The notes beneath the pieces were generated by a model. That model was not told the origin of the DNA. It ran no database searches and saw only the letters and a program-made list of their open reading frames with translations. The position numbers were made by a program, and so were the translations under genes. Positions 56,623 to 64,000 of a stretch of 64,000 nt of DNA are shown one piece after another. This DNA is from Aeromicrobium sp. Root495. GTDB taxonomy: Bacteria > Actinomycetota > Actinomycetes > Propionibacteriales > Nocardioidaceae. Position 1 is the first letter of the stretch; each line of letters starts with the position of its first letter. Location of the stretch: positions 1,774,467-1,838,466 of the forward strand of contig NZ_LMFJ01000001.1 of the NCBI RefSeq assembly GCF_001426755.1. Direction: 5' to 3'.

Positions 56623-57423
56623 TCAGTGCTCGTCGGAGATCGCGGTGCCGATGTACATCGCGGTCAGCAGCGTGAAGACGTACGCCTGGAGGAACATGAT
56701 CAGCATGTCGAGGAAGCTCACGCCGATCCCGATCACGAAGGAGAGGATCCCGGCCGGGATCCCGACGGCGGAGTTCGCGTAGTCGGTGACGAGGTACGCG
56801 GCACCGAGCGAGAAGAGCAGGATGAGGAGGTGCCCGGCGAACATCGTGGCGAAGAGTCGCAGCGCCAGCGTGAAGGGGCGCACGATGATGTTGGAGAGGA
56901 ACTCCAGCGGGACCAGGGCGATGAGGATGGGGCCCTTGGCGCCGGCCGGCACGGTCTGGTGCTTGAGGTAGCCGAACACGCCGTGCTGGGCGATGCCCGC
57001 GATGTTGTAGATCAGCCACGTCACCAGGGCGAGAGCCACCGGGAAGGCGAACTTGGACATCGAGGGGAACTGGATCCCGGGGAAGACACCGTAGAAGTTG
57101 TTGATGAGGACGAAGAGGAAGACCGAGAAGAGGTACGGGACGTACTTGGCGTAGTCCTTGCTCCCGATGTTGTCGCGCGCGATGCCGTTGCGGACGAAGT
57201 CGTAGACGAGCTCACCGGCGAACTGCAGACGACTCGGGACGACGGCCGACTTGCGAGCCATGGCGTACACGAGGCCGAAGGCGATGACCGCGGAGAGCGT
57301 CAGGAAGATCTCGGGCTTGTTGACCTCCCAGCCACCGATCGAGAACGCCGGCGGCAGGAGGAAGCTGCCGGGTCCCGGCTCCGGCGGGCCGGAGGCGGCT
57401 GCGAGCGTGGAGGCGAGTGTCAC
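56623..57423 (-). CDS. atpB: ATP synthase a subunit
   Basis: The 266-residue membrane subunit forms the proton half-channels. The stator arginine is in PFTLALRLFATMFAGHLLI, and NFYGVFPG and the final helix are conserved. GTG at 57423 has GAAGG upstream. It is the first structural gene after a 134-base gap that holds the palindrome GGTCGCGCGACC. Confidence 0.95.
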   Translation of the reverse strand: MTLASTLAAASGPPEPGPGSFLLPPAFSIGGWEVNKPEIFLTLSAVIAFGLVYAMARKSAVVPSRLQFAGELVYDFVRNGIARDNIGSKDYAKYVPYLFSVFLFVLINNFYGVFPGIQFPSMSKFAFPVALALVTWLIYNIAGIAQHGVFGYLKHQTVPAGAKGPILIALVPLEFLSNIIVRPFTLALRLFATMFAGHLLILLFSLGAAYLVTDYANSAVGIPAGILSFVIGIGVSFLDMLIMFLQAYVFTLLTAMYIGTAISDEH

Positions 57424-57557
57424 GTGTCACCTTCGGGTTATGGCGCGGTCGCGCGACCTTGAGTCGCGATCCGGGCGTACGGCCAGCGTCATCGTTCTGC
57501 GAGCGGAGGGGCGGTGGGAGCCTCCCTGCCGTTCGCGACGAGATTATCAGGCACGGC

Positions 57558-57950
57558 TCATGGCTTGTTACCCAGGTCATAGATCGGTGTGCGGTCCTTG
57601 CGGAAGGCAACCACCTGCGCGGCGGTCCACACCAGGGACACCGCGATGGCGGTCAGTCCGAGGGTCCTGCGGTCCACCTGACCGGCCGCTCCCCCGACAT
57701 CGAAGAGCACCACGAGCAGCCCCACGACCGCCACCGCCTTGAGGAAGAAGAACCCCAGCGCGGAGGCCGGGGACAGCATGGTGCTGGCCTCGACGGCAGG
57801 GGTCAGGAGCAGCGGCGTGGACCCGAGGAACGCGACGACCACGACCCCTCCCACGAGGGCACCGAGGAGTCCGTCGCGGCCCTCGAGGAGGGCGCCGAGC
57901 ACGGCGCCCACGGCGGTCACGGCAGCAGCACCGAGCAACGCGATCCGCAT
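57558..57950 (-). CDS. AtpI-like membrane protein
   Basis: The 130-residue protein has four hydrophobic helices and ends FRKDRTPIYDLGNKP. It occupies the atpI position between wecA and atpB, where it may aid c-ring assembly. The ATG overlaps the wecA stop by one base (TGATG), so it is translationally coupled. Confidence 0.82.
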   Translation of the reverse strand: MRIALLGAAAVTAVGAVLGALLEGRDGLLGALVGGVVVVAFLGSTPLLLTPAVEASTMLSPASALGFFFLKAVAVVGLLVVLFDVGGAAGQVDRRTLGLTAIAVSLVWTAAQVVAFRKDRTPIYDLGNKP

Positions 57951-59071
57951 CAGCTCCACACCTTCTTCTCGAGTCGGGGCAGCACGAACACGGCGGCCAC
58001 CGTGAGGGCTGCGAGGACGGCGAACCCGGCGAAGGACTGCCATCCGCTGAACAGGCTCACCACGACGCTGCCGAAGGCCACGAGACCGGCCGTGGCGTAC
58101 ATGAGCAGCACCGCGCGGCGGTGCGAGTGACCGATCTCGAGGAGCCGGTGGTGGATGTGCATCTTGTCGGGGCTGAACGGCGAGCGTCCGGCGCGCGTGC
58201 GGCGCACCACGGCGAGGCCCAGGTCCACGAAGGGGACCATCAGGATGGCGAACGGCAGGAAGAGGGGCAGGAGCGCAGGCAGGAAGCTCACCGACGAGCC
58301 GCCCACCCCTTCGGAGATCGTGGTGGCGGGGAACTGGCCGGTGAGGCTGATGGACGAGCACGCCAGGACGCAGCCGATGAGCATGGAGCCCGAGTCGCCG
58401 ATGAACATCCGCGCCGGGAAGAAGTTGTGCGGCAGGATCCCGATGCAGGCGCCGGCCAGCGCGGCGGTGACCAGGGCGGCACCGACCGCGCGCGCCTCGC
58501 CGTTCACGACCGCGAGCACGAAGGCGAACGAGAAGAACGCGACGGCGCCGATGGCCACCATGCCGGCGGCCAGACCGTCGAGACCGTCGACGAAGTTGAC
58601 CGCGTTGGCGGTGCCGACGATGAGCAGGACGGTCAGGATGATCGCCTGCGCGTCGTCGAGCCCCAGGAAGTTGTTGTAGAGCGGGAGGTAGAGGAACTGC
58701 AGGCCCATGGCGACGACCACGAGACCGGCGAGGACCTGCCCGGCGAACTTGCTGAGCGCGTCGAGCTCGAAGAGGTCGTCGACCACCCCCACGAGGCAGA
58801 TGACGGCGCCGCCCACGATGACGGCCCGGGCGTCGCCGAACACGGCGTCCTCCGCCTGGGACAGGAAGGGCAGGTGGGTCGCCACGAGGTAGGCCGACAC
58901 GAGGCCACCCAGCATGGCCGGCCCGCCGAAGTACGGCGTGGGGATGGAGTGGACGTCGCGGTCGCGCACGCGGGCGACCGCGCCGAAGCGGGACGCGAGC
59001 ATGCGCGCGATGGACGCGAGGAGGTACGTGACGCCCAGCGCCACGCCGAAGACCACCAGGTACTCACGCAC
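57950..59071 (-). CDS. wecA: Undecaprenyl-phosphate GlcNAc-1-phosphate transferase
   Basis: WecA/Rfe-type enzymes start polysaccharide linker synthesis on undecaprenyl or decaprenyl phosphate, including the arabinogalactan linker of mycobacteria. The 373-residue polytopic protein has the DDLFELDALSKFAGQ, NAVNFVDGLDGLAAG, FIGDSGSM and HIHHRLLEIGHS motifs. GTG at 59071 has GGAGG eight bases upstream and overlaps sua5. The longer reading to 59293 is sua5 shadow. Confidence 0.93.
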   Translation of the reverse strand: MREYLVVFGVALGVTYLLASIARMLASRFGAVARVRDRDVHSIPTPYFGGPAMLGGLVSAYLVATHLPFLSQAEDAVFGDARAVIVGGAVICLVGVVDDLFELDALSKFAGQVLAGLVVVAMGLQFLYLPLYNNFLGLDDAQAIILTVLLIVGTANAVNFVDGLDGLAAGMVAIGAVAFFSFAFVLAVVNGEARAVGAALVTAALAGACIGILPHNFFPARMFIGDSGSMLIGCVLACSSISLTGQFPATTISEGVGGSSVSFLPALLPLFLPFAILMVPFVDLGLAVVRRTRAGRSPFSPDKMHIHHRLLEIGHSHRRAVLLMYATAGLVAFGSVVVSLFSGWQSFAGFAVLAALTVAAVFVLPRLEKKVWS

Positions 59072-59729
59072 CGGGCGTGCCTCCGTCACCCGGGACGGGC
59101 TCGACGGTGTTGTTGAAGCGGTGGAGCGTGGCCAGGTCGACCGGACCGGCGCGCAGGACGCGCGGCACGGCACCGGTGACGTCGAGGATCGTGGAGGCCA
59201 CTCCCCCGAGGCTGGGTCCGCCGTCGAGGTACACCGCGACCGACTCGCCGAGCATGCGCTCCGCGTCGTCGACCGTGGTGGCCGCCGGCTCACCCGTGCG
59301 GTTGGCGCTGCTCACCGCGAGCGGACCGCTCTGGCGCAGGAGCGCGAGCGTCCGGGCGTCGTCGGGCATGCGCACTGCCACGGTCTGGTGGGTCTCGCCG
59401 AGGTCCCACACGAGGGACGGCTGTTGACGCGCCAGCACCGTGAGTGGCCCGGGCCAGAGCTCCTCGGTGAGGGCGCGCAGCCACGACGGGACCTCCTCGA
59501 GGAGGGCGTCGAGCGTCCCGGCCGCTCCGATGAGGACAGGCGGCGGCATCTGGCGGGTCCGGCCCTTCGCGTCGAGGAGACGCTGGACCGCCTCGGGCGA
59601 GAAGGCGTCGGCCGCGAGCCCGTAGACGGTGTCGGTGGGCACCACGGCGAGCCTGCCGTCGGCGAGAGCCTCCTGAGCGGCGTCGAGCCCGGCCTGGAGC
59701 TGGGCGTCGTCGGAGCAGTCGAATCTCAC
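59064..59729 (-). CDS. L-threonylcarbamoyladenylate synthase (Sua5/YwlC)
   Basis: This enzyme makes threonylcarbamoyl-AMP for t6A37 of tRNA. The 221-residue YrdC-fold protein has VPTDTVYGLAADAF, KGRTRQMPPPVLIG, LWPGPLTVL, VAVRMPDD and SSANRTGEPAATT signatures. It is upstream of wecA and the ATP synthase, the usual actinobacterial order. Confidence 0.94.
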   Translation of the reverse strand: MRFDCSDDAQLQAGLDAAQEALADGRLAVVPTDTVYGLAADAFSPEAVQRLLDAKGRTRQMPPPVLIGAAGTLDALLEEVPSWLRALTEELWPGPLTVLARQQPSLVWDLGETHQTVAVRMPDDARTLALLRQSGPLAVSSANRTGEPAATTVDDAERMLGESVAVYLDGGPSLGGVASTILDVTGAVPRVLRAGPVDLATLHRFNNTVEPVPGDGGTPGA

Positions 59730-59764
59730 CGGGTCAGCGTAGCCGCCTCCCTCCGTGGCCCGGG

Positions 59765-60250
59765 CTACCAGACCTTGTGGATCACGAACGCGATCGCGAG
59801 GAACTGGATCGTGCGACCGAGGAACACCATGAGCTGGAAGAGCCAGTGCGGCTGCTTGGACAACGCGGCCAGGACCGTCACGACCGCGAGCGGTGGCACG
59901 CTCAGGAGCGACGACGCGAAGACCGTCGCTGCCCCCAGGTACGGACGGTCGAGCAGCCCGAGGAGCTGGTCGCCGACCTTACGGACCCAGGCGCCGAAGC
60001 GGGTCCGCGGCTCGCGCCGGTCGACCTTGCTGCTCACGCGCCGCGACCCGCGCCGCACGAGCTCGAACACGATGGCCTTGCCGATCGACGTGCCGATCGT
60101 GAGCGCGAGGATCGAGAGGATCAGGAGGTCCGTGGGGACGGTGGCCGCCATGCCGACGACGTAGACCTCGGCGTTGAGGAAGATCGGCAGGAGTGCCGAC
60201 CCGACGCCGAAGGCGAAGGACGCGCCCAGCAGCGCGATGTCTCCACCCAT
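59765..60250 (-). CDS. VTT/DedA-like small membrane protein
   Basis: The 161-residue protein has about four hydrophobic segments and the stretch PIFLNAEVYVVGMAATVPTD, reminiscent of VTT-domain (DedA) proteins, with a basic cytoplasmic loop (RRGSRRVSSKVDRREPRTR). ATG at 60250 lies seven bases after TAGTGT on the minus strand, consistent with a leaderless transcript, so the longer reading to 60310 is rejected. Confidence 0.75.
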   Translation of the reverse strand: MGGDIALLGASFAFGVGSALLPIFLNAEVYVVGMAATVPTDLLILSILALTIGTSIGKAIVFELVRRGSRRVSSKVDRREPRTRFGAWVRKVGDQLLGLLDRPYLGAATVFASSLLSVPPLAVVTVLAALSKQPHWLFQLMVFLGRTIQFLAIAFVIHKVW

Positions 60251-60316
60251 GGCCGTCACACTATCCACGCTCTCGCGGGCACCCGCCATCAGGACCGTGA
60301 CGTCGGCCACGGGGGG

Positions 60317-60838
60317 TCACCGCAGGTTCACGTCGTCCACGAGCCAGCGCCCGTCGCGCCGGACCATGTCCATCTCCACGCGGCTGTCCTGCTTCATCTG
60401 CTTGCCGGTGGCTCCCTGCGTGACCGTCTGGTCGACGAAGAGCAGGACCGTCACGTGGTCGTCGTCGCGGGCCGAGGCCGACGCGGCCACCACGTCGCCC
60501 TGGGCGCTGGCCTTGACCTTCGTGACGACCTTCTTCAACGGCGCGTTGGCCCGGGCGTACTCCTCGGCGAACGCCGGCGTCGCCCCGGCCTCCGCCCAGG
60601 CGACGTCGCGCTCGTAGGTGCTGGGGGTGTAGGTGGTGATCTGGACGGCCCGCTGGCGCGCGACCTTGGACGCCTCCCGCTCGGCCGCCTCCTGTCCCCC
60701 GGTGCCCACGAGACGCCACGTGAGCACGGCGACCAGAAGCAGCGCGATCCCGAGCAGCACGGCGAGCACCTGCACGAGACGACGCCGCGGGTCCCGCTGG
60801 AGGCGCAGCTGCGCGGGCCGGACCTCGGGCGCGCTCAT
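60317..60838 (-). CDS. Mce-associated membrane protein
   Basis: The 173-residue protein has one membrane helix (RLVQVLAVLLGIALLLVAVL) and an external cystatin-like domain (YTPSTYERDVAWAEAGATP, VTVLLFVDQTVT), typical of Mce-associated (Mas) proteins encoded at the end of mce operons. The ATG overlaps the stop of the last Mce gene. It probably stabilises the Mce complex. Confidence 0.85.
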   Translation of the reverse strand: MSAPEVRPAQLRLQRDPRRRLVQVLAVLLGIALLLVAVLTWRLVGTGGQEAAEREASKVARQRAVQITTYTPSTYERDVAWAEAGATPAFAEEYARANAPLKKVVTKVKASAQGDVVAASASARDDDHVTVLLFVDQTVTQGATGKQMKQDSRVEMDMVRRDGRWLVDDVNLR

Positions 60839-61923
60839 CGTGGCTCCGGGAGCGGCGCGTTGACGGAGCCTCGCTGCTGGCCGTCGAACGAGGCCGGGCA
60901 GCCCCGCCCGTCGACGAGCGGTGAGCGCTCGGGGTCGGTGGGAAGGGGCGAGCCCGCCCCGTAGCTGCACACGTCGCCGTTGGAGATGAGCATCGACGTC
61001 TGGAGACGGCCGTCCTTGACGGCCTCGGAGAAGCGGTTGAAGCCGAGCGGGAAGACCCGCAGGAACTCGCGGAACGCCGCGTCGCGAGGAGTCACGATGT
61101 CGGTGAACCGGATCATCTGCGCCAGCACCGGCGGCAGGTCGCGGGCGACGAGCGCCGTGAAGGAGCGCAGCTCGTCGACCTGGCTCGGCAGGGCGTCCAC
61201 GTGCTGCTCGAGCCGAGGGTCGTAGTCCTTGAGCCAGGCGGTGAGGCTCTTGGCCGACGTCGTGAAGGTCCGCAGGTCGTCACCCACCTCGACCCCCGTC
61301 CTGAGCACCGTGCGGCCGTTGGTGAGCAGCCGCTCGGTCTGGGGCCACATGCGGTCGAGCGACTCCACGATGGACGACGCCGAGGTGATGACGGTCGCCA
61401 GGTCGTCGGGGTCCTCGAACGTCGTGCGGAGCTCGCGCAACGTGGTGCGCAGGTCGTCGTCGTCGATGTCGGACATGAGCCTGTCCACGGAGCGGACGGT
61501 CTCTGCGACCGTGGTGGGCGAGGACGTCCGCGCCCGGGTGATGGTGGAGCCGTCACCGAGGAAGGGACCCTTCTGCGTCGACGGCTGGAGGTCCAGGAAC
61601 TGCTCCCCGGCCGGTGACAGGGTCCGCACCACCGCTGCCGCGGAGGCCGGCACGTCCGTGGACGGCTCGATGCTCAGCCGGGCCTCCACACCGTCGGCGA
61701 CCTGGTCGATGCGCTCGACCCGACCGATCTTGACCCCCCGGTACGTGACGTTGGACCCCGCGAAGAGGCCGCCGGTCTGCTTCATCTGCACCGTCACCTG
61801 GTGGGGCCGGCTGCCGACGGAGCCGCCGAGGACCGAGGTGTACAGGTGGACCGAGATGAGCACGAGCACGGCGATGAGCGCGAAGGCTCCCGTGCGGTGG
61901 CGCAGCGGCAGAGGTCGGCTCAT
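60835..61923 (-). CDS. Mce family protein (MceF-like)
   Basis: The 362-residue protein has an N-terminal membrane helix, an MlaD/Mce domain (TGGLFAGSNVTYRGVKIGRVE) and a helical CHD region. As the last Mce gene before Mas it fits the MceF position. Mce proteins form a hexameric tunnel for lipid import with YrbE permeases encoded upstream, outside the window. It overlaps both neighbours by 4 bases. Confidence 0.9.
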   Translation of the reverse strand: MSRPLPLRHRTGAFALIAVLVLISVHLYTSVLGGSVGSRPHQVTVQMKQTGGLFAGSNVTYRGVKIGRVERIDQVADGVEARLSIEPSTDVPASAAAVVRTLSPAGEQFLDLQPSTQKGPFLGDGSTITRARTSSPTTVAETVRSVDRLMSDIDDDDLRTTLRELRTTFEDPDDLATVITSASSIVESLDRMWPQTERLLTNGRTVLRTGVEVGDDLRTFTTSAKSLTAWLKDYDPRLEQHVDALPSQVDELRSFTALVARDLPPVLAQMIRFTDIVTPRDAAFREFLRVFPLGFNRFSEAVKDGRLQTSMLISNGDVCSYGAGSPLPTDPERSPLVDGRGCPASFDGQQRGSVNAPLPEPR

Positions 61924-63110
61924 CGTCCTCCTCCGAGCAGTCCGCCGAGCCCGAGGTCGAGACCCGTGCCCTGGCCGTCAGGGTCCTCGGCACCGCCGGT
62001 GAGATCGGGCAGATCGAGCGAGGGCAGCCCGGTCAGCCCGCCGCCGTCGTCGCCCGGGGCGTCGGGCGTGAGGTCGGGAGTGTCGATCCGTGGCAGGCCG
62101 GGATCGCCGAGGAGCGGAAGGTTGGGCACGCCGATCGACACCTCGGTCTGGAAGTACAGGTACGTGTTGAGGTACTCCGCGGGAACGGCCTCGTCGATGA
62201 GCTTGGCGAAGCCGATCACGGTCTGGAGACCCGGGCGCAGCTCCTTCTCGACCGTGTTGAGCTCCTCGAAGATGGGTCCGGTCTGGGACAGCATCGATCG
62301 CAGGTCGTCGCCGCTGCGCTCGACGACGTCGACGACCGTCGTGCCGAGGGAGTCGATGCCCTTCAGCAGTGCAGCGAGCTCGTCGGTGTTCTCCCGCAGG
62401 ACCTTGGCCGCGGGACGGACGTCGCGCAGCGCGGCGACCACGACGTCCTTGCGTCGGTCGAGGACCTTGGAGACCCGGGCCAGCGCGTCGAGCGCCGCCG
62501 AGATGTCGTCGTCGCTGTCGTTGAGCGACTTCGCCGTGGCCGCGAGGCGGCGCAGCGCGTCGCGGGCCGTGCCCTCACGACCGCCCAGCACGGCGTTGGC
62601 CTCCTCGACGATCGTCTCGATCTGGCCGAGTCCTCCGCCGTTGACGAGCATCGAGGCCGCCGACATGGTGTCCTCGATCGTCGGGGCCACACTCGTCCGG
62701 TCCCGACCCAGCACGTCGCCGTCGGACAGGGCGGCCGACGTGGTCGAGCTCTCGTCGGGCGCATCGACCTGGACGAAGAGCTCGCCGAGCGGGGTGGTGG
62801 AGCGCAGCCGCGCCGTGGACCCGACCGGCAGCCTCCGGGCGCGCTCGATGTCCATCTGCACGCGAGCCGTGAAGTCCTTCACCGTGATCGACCGGACGCG
62901 TCCGATCGGCACGCCGTTCATCTTGACCGCGGCGCCGTCGGCGAGGTTGAGGGCGTCGGTGAACTCGGCGGTGAGGCGGTACGCGTCGCCCTGCACACGG
63001 CTGCCGGGCAGGGGCAGGTCCTGCGCGGACGTGGAGCACCCGGCCAGCGACCCGACGGCGAGGGCGGCGGTCGACACCAGGACCGCGACGGTCAGCCTCG
63101 AGCGCCTCAC
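61920..63110 (-). CDS. Mce family lipoprotein (MceE-like)
   Basis: The 396-residue protein has a signal peptide and lipobox LAGC (about Cys22), an Mce domain (AVKMNGVPIGRVRSI, TTPLGELFVQVD), helical repeats and a Pro/Gly/Asp-rich tail ending in Gly-Leu repeats. The lipobox identifies the MceE position. GTG at 63110 overlaps the upstream stop (GTGA). Confidence 0.9.
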   Translation of the reverse strand: MRRSRLTVAVLVSTAALAVGSLAGCSTSAQDLPLPGSRVQGDAYRLTAEFTDALNLADGAAVKMNGVPIGRVRSITVKDFTARVQMDIERARRLPVGSTARLRSTTPLGELFVQVDAPDESSTTSAALSDGDVLGRDRTSVAPTIEDTMSAASMLVNGGGLGQIETIVEEANAVLGGREGTARDALRRLAATAKSLNDSDDDISAALDALARVSKVLDRRKDVVVAALRDVRPAAKVLRENTDELAALLKGIDSLGTTVVDVVERSGDDLRSMLSQTGPIFEELNTVEKELRPGLQTVIGFAKLIDEAVPAEYLNTYLYFQTEVSIGVPNLPLLGDPGLPRIDTPDLTPDAPGDDGGGLTGLPSLDLPDLTGGAEDPDGQGTGLDLGLGGLLGGGR

Positions 63111-64000
63111 TGGTCCCTCACTCCCGCCAGGGTGCTCAGCAGGTCCCACACCGGCAGGTCGGCCAGGTCGGCGCACGCCTCCACCTTGACCGCCTCGCAC
63201 AGCTGCAGGGCGGCCTCCTTGCCGGGGACGAGCGAGATGGGCCGCGTGCGGAACGCCAGACGGTCGTTCTCGTCGATCGCCCGCACGAGGTTCTGCAGCA
63301 TGAGCGGTCCGTGGTCGAGCAGCCCCTCGAGCTGCTGCTGGTGGTCGTTGAGCTCGGTGGCGAGCGACACGAAGTCCTTCAGCTGGCCGTCGACCCGGCC
63401 CTGGTGCTTGCTCACGAAGGCGGCCACCTCCTTCACCATGGCGGCGAGCGCGTCGAACGTGGCTCCCACCGCCTCCTTCTGGTCGTCGAGCATCGTCGTG
63501 GCCGACGCCACCTGCTGGGTGAAGCGTCGGACGAGGGCGTCGTGCTCCGCGAGCGTCGTGGTGAGCGTGTCGAGGTCGTCGACGGTGCCCTCCACCTCGC
63601 CCAGGTTGTCGTCCACGGTGCCCAGCACCGTGGCCAGGTCCGAGAGACCGTCGCGCATCGACGCGCCGTTGCCGTCGAGCGTCCTGGCTGTGGCCGCGAG
63701 GAGACGGCCGAGCGGACCCTCGCCCCGCTTGCCTCCCGCGTCGGCCGAGCCGGCGAGGGCGTCCGAGACCTGGCGCAGCGACGCGAGCAGCCCGTCGAAC
63801 TCGACGGGGGTCGCGGTCTTCTCCAGCGGGAGGACGGCGCCGTCGGCGAGCTGCTCACCACCGTCGTACACGGGGGTCAGCTCGACGTAGCGGTCGGTGG
63901 CGACGGACCGCGAGACCACGGCGGCGCCGACGTCGGCGGGAAGCTTCACGTCGGGGTCGTCGACGCGCAGGCTGACCCGCACGTGGTTGCCGGACGGCGT
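63107..64000 (-). CDS. Mce family protein (MceD-like), 5' end outside window
   Basis: The last 297 codons are present; the gene runs past the window edge, in frame at 64000. The visible part has the end of the Mce domain (VRVSLRVDDPDVKLPADVGA, DRYVELTPVYDGGEQL) and a long helical region ending LPVWDLLSTLAGVRDQ. Its place before the lipoprotein gene fits MceD. Confidence 0.88.
   Translation of the reverse strand, partial: TPSGNHVRVSLRVDDPDVKLPADVGAAVVSRSVATDRYVELTPVYDGGEQLADGAVLPLEKTATPVEFDGLLASLRQVSDALAGSADAGGKRGEGPLGRLLAATARTLDGNGASMRDGLSDLATVLGTVDDNLGEVEGTVDDLDTLTTTLAEHDALVRRFTQQVASATTMLDDQKEAVGATFDALAAMVKEVAAFVSKHQGRVDGQLKDFVSLATELNDHQQQLEGLLDHGPLMLQNLVRAIDENDRLAFRTRPISLVPGKEAALQLCEAVKVEACADLADLPVWDLLSTLAGVRDQ

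Noticed and set aside
60251-60310. N-terminal extension of the small membrane protein
   Set aside because: It would run across the putative promoter box TAGTGT and adds residues with no membrane or family feature.

Overview
This 64-kb window looks like chromosomal sequence from a high-GC actinobacterium, probably of the Nocardioidaceae type (Nocardioides or Aeromicrobium-like). That is inferred from the gene content: EndoMS/NucS mismatch repair, an ImuA'-ImuB-DnaE2 mutasome, an Mce operon, DUF2550 behind atpC, actinobacterial LexA boxes, strong GC3 bias, GTG starts in 4-base overlaps, and many starts lying 6-7 bases behind a TANNNT box with no ribosome site. I did not compute GC content or run any search. 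No gene-free stretch exceeds 300 bases. I saw no tRNA, rRNA, CRISPR array, transposase or prophage gene.

Layout. (1) 1-9,064: a minus-strand run reading NUDIX regulator, nadA, nadB, nadC, cysteine desulfurase, PH-like membrane protein, then a second cysteine desulfurase and mnmA. It makes NAD and supplies sulfur for the NadA cluster and for tRNA thiolation. (2) 9,087-14,835: the SOS mutagenesis operon imuA'-imuB-dnaE2 behind a perfect LexA box. (3) 14,917-20,293: an oligopeptide ABC transporter. (4) 20,493-22,238: etfBA. (5) 22,437-26,660: a small LexA-box gene and two coiled-coil genes joined by an unusual T7 tract. (6) 26,771-32,237: enoyl-CoA hydratase, a GlgE homologue that has lost its catalytic residues, an HtrA-like protease, a GNAT-Nudix fusion and a secreted I36-type inhibitor. 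(7) 32,256-36,156: envelope proteins, a CnoX-like thioredoxin-TPR protein and PH-domain proteins. (8) 36,212-49,748: a dispersed ethylmalonyl-CoA/propionyl-CoA module (meaB, thiolase, epimerase, ccr, hydroxyacyl-CoA dehydrogenase, ecm, PduO adenosyltransferase) interleaved with a DivIVA-like protein, nucS, ferritin, an SSI-like inhibitor and a Cys-rich mini-protein. (9) 49,817-59,729: a putative secreted micropeptide, DUF2550, the full F1Fo ATP synthase operon, wecA and sua5. (10) 59,765-64,000: a membrane protein and the 3' end of an mce operon, cut by the window edge.

How it fits together. Acetyl-CoA assimilation (thiolase, hydroxyacyl-CoA dehydrogenase, crotonyl-CoA carboxylase/reductase, epimerase, B12 mutase) sits with its cofactor helpers (MeaB, PduO) and electron carrier (EtfAB). 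The ccr, etfB and ecm promoters share a GTTA-type repeat that may mark a common regulator. The ATP synthase, DUF2550, PduO, NucS, thiolase, thioredoxin and GlgE order recalls, from memory, the Mycobacterium tuberculosis Rv1301-Rv1327c region. That makes the degenerate GlgE look like a syntenic relic or repurposed protein. Other unusual points are two dispersed palindrome families (65 bp and 44 bp), a candidate LexA-controlled 81-residue protein, and an iron box between ferritin and a divergent Cys-rich mini-protein.
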